From UBA9300 sp032260385 (GTDB lineage: Bacteria; Bacteroidota; Bacteroidia; Bacteroidales; VadinHA17): a DNA stretch of 5,631 nucleotides. Numbering within the stretch: the stretch's first letter is position 1; each line of letters opens with the position of its first letter. The stretch is from positions 1-5,631 of the forward strand of contig JAVVEL010000092.1 in assembly GCA_032260385.1 (NCBI GenBank). Direction: 5' to 3'. Below, in pieces: positions 1 through 5,631 of the stretch. The notes beneath the pieces were generated by a model, which was not told the origin of the DNA, made no database searches, and saw only the letters and a program-made list of their open reading frames with translations. Both the position numbers and the translations under genes were made by a program.

Positions 1-874
1 ATTTAGCAGCCATGGCAGCTTCGCGTGCAACCCGCAGGAAATATTCCTCGAGGGTTGTTGACCCTTTGACCCCCGGTACCGCCTGTGTTACATTGCCATT
101 GCGGTCGACCGTAACTTCGACAGCAACTATGCCCTCACTCTGTATGTCATAACTTGGCTTGGGTAAAGACCTGGCCTGGCGGCCTTTAAGGTCAAATGAT
201 ACTCCTTCAGTGCCTGTTCCTGACCCTTCGCCGTAATTGGCCGCACCCACAACACCTGTTTCCACTCCCTGGTTACCACGACCTTCCGTAATACCTTCAC
301 CGCTGGTGTCGGTGCCCTGTGCATTAGCCCTCTCCAGGGCGTTCCTTGTACGGTTCATTATGTCTGTGCGGCGCCTCTGTTCTTCTTCAAGCTTCCTTTT
401 TTCGGCTTCTGCAGCTTCCCTTTTCAGGCGTTCCTCTTCCAGTTGCTGTTGTCGGATCCTTTCGGCTTCCAGGGCTTCCTTCCGGCGTTTCTCAGCTTCA
501 GGATCGGGCTGCTCGACCTTCTTTTCAACAACGGGTGCTTCCTCAAAATCCTGCGTAAGCTGGGCTTTTTCTGCCTGCGGTTCAGTAACTGCCACAGGAG
601 GCACTTCTTCGGTAACTTCCTCCTGTAAGGCTTCTTCGGCCTGGCTGCTTTCTTCCTGGCTTGAAGCAGGTGCCGGTTCCAGCAGGCCTGATCCCATATC
701 ATCGGTTCCGAAATTTACAAGGATACCTTCTTCCTGGGGTGGTGGCTCGGGTGGTTGAAAGCCGGTCACAATAAGTATAAGAGCCAGTATTATATGAAAT
801 ATTACTGTTCCAATTATGCCTTTCGTCTTTTCAGAAGGAAAGTCATAAAGGTCGTTATTTAGGACTCGTCGCAA
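1..874 (-). CDS. tonB: TonB/TolA-like energy transducer, partial (C-terminus cut off by the window edge)
   Basis: The visible 291 residues form an inner-membrane-anchored periplasmic protein that would pass energy from the ExbB-ExbD motor to the outer membrane. In order: a short cytoplasmic N-terminus (1-18); one membrane anchor (about 19-38, GIIGTVIFHIILALILIVTG); a Pro/Glu-rich stretch (40-127) starting PPEPPP; a highly charged Lys/Arg/Glu/Ala coiled coil (about 128-170) resembling TolA domain II; a Gly/Thr-rich linker (187-224); and the start of a TonB C-terminal domain (about 236-291), with PKPSYD, VEVTVDRNGNV and GVKGSTTLEEYF. In the family, roughly 25-30 more residues would follow. The start is inferred to be TTG at 874-872: an in-frame TAA lies at 880-878, and the first ATG (codon 60, position 697) would remove the membrane anchor. 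It overlaps the end of exbD by 20 bases, suggesting translational coupling. It could equally be named TolA-like; the family assignment is firm but the partner is not. Confidence 0.9.
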   Translation of the reverse strand, partial: MRRVLNNDLYDFPSEKTKGIIGTVIFHIILALILIVTGFQPPEPPPQEEGILVNFGTDDMGSGLLEPAPASSQEESSQAEEALQEEVTEEVPPVAVTEPQAEKAQLTQDFEEAPVVEKKVEQPDPEAEKRRKEALEAERIRQQQLEEERLKREAAEAEKRKLEEEQRRRTDIMNRTRNALERANAQGTDTSGEGITEGRGNQGVETGVVGAANYGEGSGTGTEGVSFDLKGRQARSLPKPSYDIQSEGIVAVEVTVDRNGNVTQAVPGVKGSTTLEEYFLRVAREAAMAAK

Positions 875-1247
875 GAATTAGTTTATATTGATTGTTTTTA
901 GCTATGTTCATTACTTTAACTACGTGTTCAATGGGTACGGTCCTGTCGGCATGCAGTGAGACATACATCTCTTCACTCTGTCCGATCTTTTGTCTCAGTG
1001 CGGCTTCAAGATCCTCAAAAGCCACATTCTGGTTTTCTATGTAGTATTGCAGGTCTCTTGTTATGGAAATGGTTGTCAGTGGTTTTGCTGAAGTCTGGCT
1101 GCTCCCCTGTGGCAGCAGCAGTTTCAATGCTGTAGGATGTATCAGGGTTGATGTTATCATAAAAAATATCAAAAGGAGGAAGACAATGTCAGACATTCCT
1201 GCCATACTGAACTGCACATTTATTTTATTTCTTGAAGTAATTGCCAT
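855..1247 (-). CDS. exbD: ExbD/TolR-family biopolymer transport protein
   Basis: This 130-residue protein is the ExbD/TolR subunit of the ion-driven motor that energises TonB or TolA. It has a short cytoplasmic N-terminus (1-15), a single transmembrane helix (about 17-36) beginning GMSDIVFLLLIFFMITST, and a periplasmic domain (about 45-130). Asp20, at the start of the helix, matches the essential ion-coupling Asp of the family (Asp25 in E. coli ExbD, Asp23 in TolR). The length is normal for the family, at the short end. The ATG at 1247 is 10 bases after the exbB stop and is the natural start, because it leaves a complete N-terminus before the helix; no Shine-Dalgarno sequence is visible, as is common in Bacteroidota. 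The stop lies inside the start region of the downstream tonB-like gene. ExbD and TolR cannot be separated from this sequence alone. Confidence 0.93.
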   Translation of the reverse strand: MAITSRNKINVQFSMAGMSDIVFLLLIFFMITSTLIHPTALKLLLPQGSSQTSAKPLTTISITRDLQYYIENQNVAFEDLEAALRQKIGQSEEMYVSLHADRTVPIEHVVKVMNIAKNNQYKLILATSPK

Positions 1248-1257
1248 GATTAATCAA

Positions 1258-1938
1258 TTAAGCCGGTTCATTCAGTATATCCATAAACTCGGTTGATGTA
1301 GCTTCAAGCCTGAAGATCACTTTTTCAACCTTTGATACCAGTATATTATAGGCAAAATATGCCAGAATTCCAACTATTAAGCCTGCTACTGTTGTCACCA
1401 TAGCAGTGTAAATACCGTTACTGAGCAGTGACACATCAATATTATTACCCGCATTTGACATGTCATAGAACGCTTTAATCATACCAATAACCGTACCAAG
1501 AAAACCAATCATGGGTGCTGCGCCTGCGATGGTTGCCAGGGTGGGCAGGCCCTTTTCAAGCTTATACACTTCCAGCTTACCCACATTTTCAATTGCGGTG
1601 TTAACATCATTCAGGGGGCGGCCAATCCTGGTAATACCCTTTTCAACCATGCGTGATGCCGGTGACTTGCCGGATTTGCACAGTGCTACCGCTGCATCTA
1701 TTTTGCTGTCATATATATAATCCTTTATCCTGTTCATGAAATTCATGTCCTCGTGACCTGCCCTGGTAATTACATAAAACCTTTCAACGAATATATAAAT
1801 TGCTATAAGTGAAAGTAAAATGATGGGTACCATGACCCATCCTCCTTTTAATACAAGTTCTCCAAAAGAGAGTGTAACCTGTTCCGCTTCTTCAAGTATC
1901 AGGTCCGAATCCTGTAAAGCAATGTTTAATAGTGTCAT
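1258..1938 (-). CDS. exbB: MotA/TolQ/ExbB-family proton channel protein
   Basis: This 226-residue integral membrane protein is the pentameric channel/stator subunit that works with ExbD. It has three membrane segments: about 33-54 (starting GWVMVPIILL), 132-157 and 174-200. The second carries the family hallmark AAPMIGFLGTVIGMI (140-153), including Thr149, which corresponds to Thr148 of E. coli ExbB. The third reads GIYTAMVTTVAGLIVG (175-190). By eye, Thr183 matches E. coli Thr181, while the membrane Glu176 of E. coli ExbB is replaced by Thr178. The cytoplasmic loop spans about 55-131. The length is close to TolQ (230 in E. coli) and slightly shorter than ExbB. An in-frame TAA directly before the ATG at 1938 fixes the start. 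It is the first gene of an exbB-exbD-tonB operon, 186 bases after nhaD and beyond a terminator. Confidence 0.93.
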   Translation of the reverse strand: MTLLNIALQDSDLILEEAEQVTLSFGELVLKGGWVMVPIILLSLIAIYIFVERFYVITRAGHEDMNFMNRIKDYIYDSKIDAAVALCKSGKSPASRMVEKGITRIGRPLNDVNTAIENVGKLEVYKLEKGLPTLATIAGAAPMIGFLGTVIGMIKAFYDMSNAGNNIDVSLLSNGIYTAMVTTVAGLIVGILAYFAYNILVSKVEKVIFRLEATSTEFMDILNEPA

Positions 1939-2063
1939 TTAAGTATTAATATTTAATTGTTTCTGATAATTCGTGAAGTGGCTCGTTGGCCCGCACCATC
2001 AATTAATTAATTTTTTATATATGTCTCCTTCTACCGGTAACTCTTTAAACCAGTCGAAGATAT
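1939..2063 (-). other. Leader/intergenic region before exbB
   Basis: This stretch separates the nhaD terminator from the exbB start and must hold the promoter of the exbB operon if the terminator works as expected. I found no convincing match to the Bacteroidota promoter consensus (TTTG about 19-21 bases before TAnnTTTG). It contains an AAGGAG sequence (minus strand, 2030-2025) with no ATG at a usable distance, an A/T-only block (about 2001-2020), and a more G/C-rich block holding a 17-codon ORF (1999-1946) encoding MVRANEPLHELSETIKY, which ends 7 bases before exbB. That ORF may be chance, a leader peptide or a remnant. No strong hairpin is visible apart from an 8-base palindrome, TACCGGTA, at 2032-2039. 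Confidence 0.4.
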
Positions 2064-2103
2064 AAAAAAAACGAGATATAATGTTTTGTATTATATCTCG
2101 TTT
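2064..2103 (-). terminator. Rho-independent terminator downstream of nhaD
   Basis: This is a perfect 14-base-pair inverted repeat (2069-2082 pairing with 2090-2103; arm AAACGAGATATAAT on either strand) with a 7-base loop (2083-2089). Read on the minus strand it is followed at once by a run of seven T (2070-2064). It begins 21 bases after the nhaD stop, in the right orientation to end the nhaD transcript and isolate it from the exbB operon. The stem is A/T-rich apart from the CGAG/CTCG base, but its length and the U-tract make it convincing. A T-rich run also follows on the plus strand after a 4-base break, so weak activity in the other direction is possible, although no plus-strand gene is present to use it. 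Confidence 0.9.
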
Positions 2104-2124
2104 CCTATTTTTTGTTAACAGTTA

Positions 2125-3597
2125 TCAATGTATACCAACAATTTGTACCTGTAGCCAGTATGCCCCGGCACCGGCAATGTAGCCCACCACTGCCAGCCAG
2201 CTGATCTTTTTCAGGTACCATATAAAGTCGATTCTCTCAAGGCCCATGGCTGCCACCCCTGCTGCCGATCCTATTATAAGCATGCTGCCTCCCGTTCCTG
2301 CACAGTATGCCAGGAATTCCCAGAAAAGGCCATCCTGCATAAAGTTAGCCAGGTACTCCGGGTTTGCAGACAATTCCAGGAGCTCCGGGCTTGCAATCGG
2401 GTACATCCCCATTGCTCCTGCTACCAGCGGCACATTGTCGACGATTGCCGACAGGGCGCCAATTGCAAGGTTAATTGTATAAATACTCCCCAGATTTGCA
2501 TCCAGCCATCTTGACATTACGGCCAGCTGACCGGCCGATTGCAATGATGCAACGGCTATCAGTATACCCAGGAAGAAAAAGATGGTGGGAGTATCCACTT
2601 TCTTAAGTATGTGGAATATAAATAATCTCTTCTTTGCTACATCAGGTTTATTCCTGTGCATAATCTCCGTGGTAAGCCACAAAACACCCAGGCCAAAAAG
2701 CATTCCTACATAGGGTGGAAGATGTGTTATACTCTTGAATACAGGTACATTTATAAGACACGCTATTCCCAGTATGAGTATGAAAGTTCTTTCCCTCTGG
2801 CTTGTGAAATTATGACTGCTTTCATCAACTTCAGGCCTTGTAACGTTTCCTTTCATTATGAATGACAGGATAATTAAAGGTATTATCATGTTTACAAGGC
2901 TGGGAAAGATAACCCTTGTTATAATTGGAACTGTTGTAACCTGTCCGCCTATCCAGAGCATAATGGTTGTAACATCGCCTATTGGTGACCAGGCTCCCCC
3001 CGCATTTGCCGCAACTACAATAATACTGGCAAAGAACCACCTGGTTCCCTTGTCAGAAATCAGCTTTCTCAGAAGGGCTACCATTACTATGGTTGTGGTC
3101 AGATTGTCAAGTGCTGCTGACATGAAGAATGTCAGAAAACCAAGAATCCAGAGGAGTTTAACCTTTGATGTTGTTTTAATCTTGTCTGTAATTACCTTAA
3201 ATCCCTGGTTCTGATCGATTGTTTCAACTATGGTCATTGCCCCGAAGAGGAAGAACAGTATTTCTGCTATTTCTATAAGATGGTGTCCGAGTTCACTTTT
3301 TACGAATTCCTGAGGATGCTGGGCCATATCAACAGTATGCTGGCATGATGAGGTGGCAAACTCAAGATTACCCATCCTGGGTTTAATATTCTCTATATAA
3401 CTCTGCGCCAGTTCTCGTGTCTCGGTCCATGAAGGCGATAGGTTAAGTGAAAGGATTTGTTCACTGAAGAGTGCATAAAGTGCCCATAATATTGATCCTG
3501 TAAGGAGGGCGCTTGCAGCCTTTTCAACCTTTATGGGATGCTCCAGGGCTATCGCGGTATACCCCAGGATAAAAATAACAACCATAAATAGGAACAT
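2125..3597 (-). CDS. nhaD: NhaD-type sodium/proton antiporter
   Basis: This complete 490-residue inner-membrane antiporter of the NhaD family (ion transporter superfamily) exchanges Na+ (often Li+ too) for H+, serving sodium export and pH balance. It has about a dozen hydrophobic segments arranged as two related halves. Signature stretches are LDNLTTTIVM (163-172), NAGGAWSPIGDVTT (198-211), VDTPTIFFFLGIL (334-346), SAIVDNVPLVAG (383-394) and GTGGSMLIIGSAAG (434-447). The polar residues Asp164-Asn165, Asn198, Asp208, Thr210-Thr211, Asp335-Thr336, Ser383 and Asp387-Asn388 line up, from memory, with residues reported as important in Vibrio cholerae NhaD. A polar loop (about 53-103) after the second helix, containing one Cys, looks longer than in the Vibrio protein. 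The ATG at 3597 begins directly with a membrane helix. No Shine-Dalgarno is visible; a weak promoter-like TTTG (3655-3652) lies upstream. The gene ends in a strong terminator. Confidence 0.95.
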   Translation of the reverse strand: MFLFMVVIFILGYTAIALEHPIKVEKAASALLTGSILWALYALFSEQILSLNLSPSWTETRELAQSYIENIKPRMGNLEFATSSCQHTVDMAQHPQEFVKSELGHHLIEIAEILFFLFGAMTIVETIDQNQGFKVITDKIKTTSKVKLLWILGFLTFFMSAALDNLTTTIVMVALLRKLISDKGTRWFFASIIVVAANAGGAWSPIGDVTTIMLWIGGQVTTVPIITRVIFPSLVNMIIPLIILSFIMKGNVTRPEVDESSHNFTSQRERTFILILGIACLINVPVFKSITHLPPYVGMLFGLGVLWLTTEIMHRNKPDVAKKRLFIFHILKKVDTPTIFFFLGILIAVASLQSAGQLAVMSRWLDANLGSIYTINLAIGALSAIVDNVPLVAGAMGMYPIASPELLELSANPEYLANFMQDGLFWEFLAYCAGTGGSMLIIGSAAGVAAMGLERIDFIWYLKKISWLAVVGYIAGAGAYWLQVQIVGIH

Positions 3598-3669
3598 AAT
3601 TGCCAGGTATTAGTAAGGTGATTAAAGTGATTTTTTAAAAATATTAAGGCACAAAAATATATTTTTTTT
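3598..3669 (-). other. A/T-rich gap between tamB and nhaD
   Basis: This 72-base spacer is almost entirely A and T in its tamB-proximal half. Read on the minus strand, it contains a TTTG (3655-3652) with a poor TAnnTTTG-like partner (TCACTTTA, 3630-3623) at 21 bases. This is a possible but unconvincing Bacteroidota promoter for nhaD. An A/T-only imperfect inverted repeat just after the tamB stop might act as a weak terminator. Neither element is strong enough to decide whether tamB and nhaD are co-transcribed. Confidence 0.3.
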
Positions 3670-5631
3670 CTATTCTTCAATAATCTCTGTGTCTTCTTCT
3701 CGTTTCATTTCACTTTTTTTCTTTTTGAAGAGATCAACAAAGCTGTCAAAGCTTTGCCGGAATAAAAGTCCAAAACCCTGGGTGTAAGGTGCAGTTTCAT
3801 AAACAAGGTTATCATTTGACCTGTTGAAAACCTTAAATCTTATCTTTTCAGTTATTTTAACTTCCACATCGAAGTCACCTGTTATTTCATTGGTGGAGGT
3901 GCTTGCCTGTGAACCTCCTGCTTCACCACCCACGTCAAAATTGCCGTTAATAATCACCCTGTCATTAAGCAATTGTGTTGAAAGGGCCACTTCAACTTCC
4001 TGGGTGCTTATTTCATTTCCGGGCCTGTAGGTAAAGCCAATGTCAAAATCATTGCTTATCTGCGAAAGCCAGTTGCTTAGCTGGTTCGACAGCATCTCGG
4101 TGGTAGTTACCCCCATTGCGGATGCGCCAGCAATGCTTGTATTCATTGATACTCCGGCAATGGAAGGATCGGGATAGAAGCTGTTCATAACCAGTAAATA
4201 CAGGAATTGCCTGCTCATTTCCTCTTCTGAATCAATGGCGGCCCGGAGGTCGGTCCGCATCGATTCATCAGCAGTTGGAAGGTAAATATCGAAGCCTATA
4301 AGGGGATTTACCAGCTGTCCGCTCATATTAAGATGACATTCAACAGGTATGCGTGCCGCGTAAGCCTCATCCTGGAAAAGATCTTCCAGAGAAGCCTTAA
4401 GCTTGTATATGGCTCTGGCATCCACATTGGCATTCATAATATCACCATTCCAGGATATTGTTCCTCCTTCCTCAACCGTAAATCTCTTATTGAATATATT
4501 GCCAAGGGTCAGCTGATATTCACCATCTTCTATTACAACATCACCAAAGATCGAAAAATCACCCTTTTCATCAAGTGTCATATGGAGGGTCCCTGTACCT
4601 CGCGCTTTCATCACATCACCCATTCTTGAATCGAAAACCAGCTGGACTTCAGCTTCAGGTGTTACTTCCAGTTCAAAGTTCAGTGAAATGGAACTCTTCC
4701 CGGTGCTTTTCTTCATGGGTAGTTTAATGGGGATATCCCTATCAGCTTCCTCTCCCTCTTCCCTGAAACTGATAAAGGTATAGTCGCTGATTTCATTGCC
4801 TGCACCAAGTGGAATAAACATCCTCGTGTTTCTTTCGGTCCTGGCCGAAATATTAAAATCAAGGTTGTTTGCAGGTCCACCAATAGTTATGAGCCCGGAA
4901 GCATAAGCAGTACCATAAAAGAGACTGTTGTCTTCCTGTCTTGTATTAAAAACCATAATATTATTGGCGTCAATACGGAGATCAACAAACCATTCCTTGA
5001 AATTATTATGAGATACATAGCCGTCTAATACGGCATTATTATCCCTGTTGTCATGAAGTTGTATATTCTTAAAAACTAATTTATTATCATTAAAACGGAT
5101 GCTGTCTGAAAACATGAAGTTTGATTTCAGGTAATCAATTGTCATTGAAGCCTCTTCAGCCAGTACACTCCCCTGTAAAGACAAATTCCCACTCTCACTT
5201 TTTATCCCTACGCTGCCTGACCCGAGGCCTTTCACATCAGAAGCAAAGGACTTCAGGAAGAGGTTGAGTATGTCAAGTGGCATTTTATCCACCACAGCAA
5301 GAAGATCAAGTTTTTTGCCTGCAGGGTCATAGTCGCCATCAACCTTGAAAGTGTTGGTTCCTTCCTTATTGTTAGCTAAACTTATGCCGGCAACCTTGTC
5401 TGTGTTATCCCATTCCGATAGTATTCTCACATCTCCATGCTCCTGCTCATTAAGCTTGAAATCCTGTATCAATATATCCGTTTCAAACATCAGTTTATTG
5501 TACAGGTCTGTCAGGAGTATCCTGCCATTGAGCAAACCCTCAAGAATAAATTCTATCTGCTTTGAGTTTTCCTGGTCCTGTGATCTCTCAAGCTTATTGA
5601 GCCCTGCCAGGTTAAGCCCGTTAAAACTTAT
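3670..5631 (-). CDS. tamB: TamB-like translocation/assembly module protein, partial (N-terminus outside the window)
   Basis: The open frame crosses the window edge and shows 653 residues. TamB proteins of Bacteroidota are usually well over 1000 residues, so more than half may be missing. TamB-like proteins are anchored in the inner membrane and span the periplasm as a long beta-rich taco-shaped groove, acting in outer-membrane protein assembly and/or lipid transport. Numbering from the first visible residue, about 80-370 is repetitive beta-strand sequence typical of the groove, with turns such as DGDYDPAGKKL and GTGTLHMTLDEKGDFSIFG. About 360-630 matches the conserved C-terminal TamB (formerly DUF490) domain: DGEYQLTLGNIFNKRFTVEE, GGTISWNGDI, DIYLPTADESMRTDL, SRQFLYLLVMNSF, LSNQLSNWLSQISNDFDIGF, and near the end YTQGFGLLFRQSFDSF. 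A charged tail (FKKKKSEMKREEDTE) precedes the TAG. A TTG at 5535 is only an internal codon. In many Bacteroidetes a BamA-family partner lies elsewhere; none is visible here. Confidence 0.92.
   Translation of the reverse strand: MSFNGLNLAGLNKLERSQDQENSKQIEFILEGLLNGRILLTDLYNKLMFETDILIQDFKLNEQEHGDVRILSEWDNTDKVAGISLANNKEGTNTFKVDGDYDPAGKKLDLLAVVDKMPLDILNLFLKSFASDVKGLGSGSVGIKSESGNLSLQGSVLAEEASMTIDYLKSNFMFSDSIRFNDNKLVFKNIQLHDNRDNNAVLDGYVSHNNFKEWFVDLRIDANNIMVFNTRQEDNSLFYGTAYASGLITIGGPANNLDFNISARTERNTRMFIPLGAGNEISDYTFISFREEGEEADRDIPIKLPMKKSTGKSSISLNFELEVTPEAEVQLVFDSRMGDVMKARGTGTLHMTLDEKGDFSIFGDVVIEDGEYQLTLGNIFNKRFTVEEGGTISWNGDIMNANVDARAIYKLKASLEDLFQDEAYAARIPVECHLNMSGQLVNPLIGFDIYLPTADESMRTDLRAAIDSEEEMSRQFLYLLVMNSFYPDPSIAGVSMNTSIAGASAMGVTTTEMLSNQLSNWLSQISNDFDIGFTYRPGNEISTQEVEVALSTQLLNDRVIINGNFDVGGEAGGSQASTSTNEITGDFDVEVKITEKIRFKVFNRSNDNLVYETAPYTQGFGLLFRQSFDSFVDLFKKKKSEMKREEDTEIIEE

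Noticed and set aside
424..702. Minus-strand frame of 92 codons rich in Lys/Arg
   Set aside because: It lies within the tonB-like gene in another frame, whereas the correct frame shows a membrane anchor and TonB motifs.
237..758. Long plus-strand Ser/Arg-rich open frame
   Set aside because: It is antisense to the tonB-like gene. Its Ser-rich composition simply reflects the Glu/Ala/Lys codons of the coiled-coil and acidic region on the other strand, and it resembles no known protein.
2001..2020. A/T-rich palindromic TTAATTAA block as an operator
   Set aside because: It is low-complexity A/T sequence with no second copy or known binding motif to support it.
2858..3214. Plus-strand 118-codon open frame
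   Set aside because: It is antisense to the conserved core of nhaD and hydrophobic only as a mirror of the membrane helices.
3623..3655. Bacteroidota-type promoter for nhaD
   Set aside because: The TTTG is present, but the downstream element TCACTTTA matches TAnnTTTG poorly, and chance matches are expected in such A/T-rich DNA. It is mentioned only as a weak candidate.
3633..3669. Hairpin terminator after tamB
   Set aside because: The pairing is A/T-only and imperfect with an overly long loop, far weaker than the one after nhaD.
3670..5535. Start of the TamB-like gene at position 5535
   Set aside because: The codon is TTG and the frame stays open for 32 more codons to the window edge with coherent sequence (for example ISFNGLNLAGLNKLERSQ), so the gene begins outside the window.

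Overview
This window looks like ordinary chromosomal sequence from a member of the Bacteroidota, most likely of the Bacteroidales/Marinilabiliales type. Four things suggest this: the style of the TamB C-terminal domain; the style of the ExbB-ExbD-TonB triplet, in which the TonB protein has a charged coiled-coil segment and a Gly-rich linker before its C-terminal domain; a Bacteroidota-like NhaD; and the absence of Shine-Dalgarno sequences in front of any of the starts. The assignment rests on protein resemblance only, because no 16S or marker gene is present. All five genes lie on the minus strand, so transcription runs from high to low coordinates.

Layout in transcription order: (i) 5631-3670, the C-terminal 653 residues of a TamB-like envelope assembly protein, with its N-terminus outside the window; (ii) an A/T-rich 72-base gap; (iii) 3597-2125, a complete NhaD-type Na+/H+ antiporter; (iv) a textbook intrinsic terminator at 2103-2064; (v) an untranslated leader of about 125 bases; (vi) 1938-1258 exbB/tolQ-like, 1247-855 exbD/tolR-like and 874-1 a TonB/TolA-like energy transducer that runs off the low-coordinate end. 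The last three form a tight operon, with a 10-base gap and then a 20-base overlap.

Functionally this is a cell-envelope and ion-gradient region. ExbB and ExbD form an inner-membrane motor driven by the ion gradient, and the TonB/TolA-like protein carries that energy across the periplasm. TamB-like proteins help build or maintain the outer membrane. NhaD exchanges Na+ for H+ across the inner membrane. The terminator suggests that nhaD and the exbBD-tonB operon are separate transcription units.

I see no mobile element, CRISPR array, RNA gene or clearly new system. The most useful observations are a Thr in ExbB where E. coli ExbB/TolQ has its membrane glutamate, a tonB start that must be a TTG inside exbD, the mixed TonB/TolA character of the transducer, and a short possible leader ORF before exbB.
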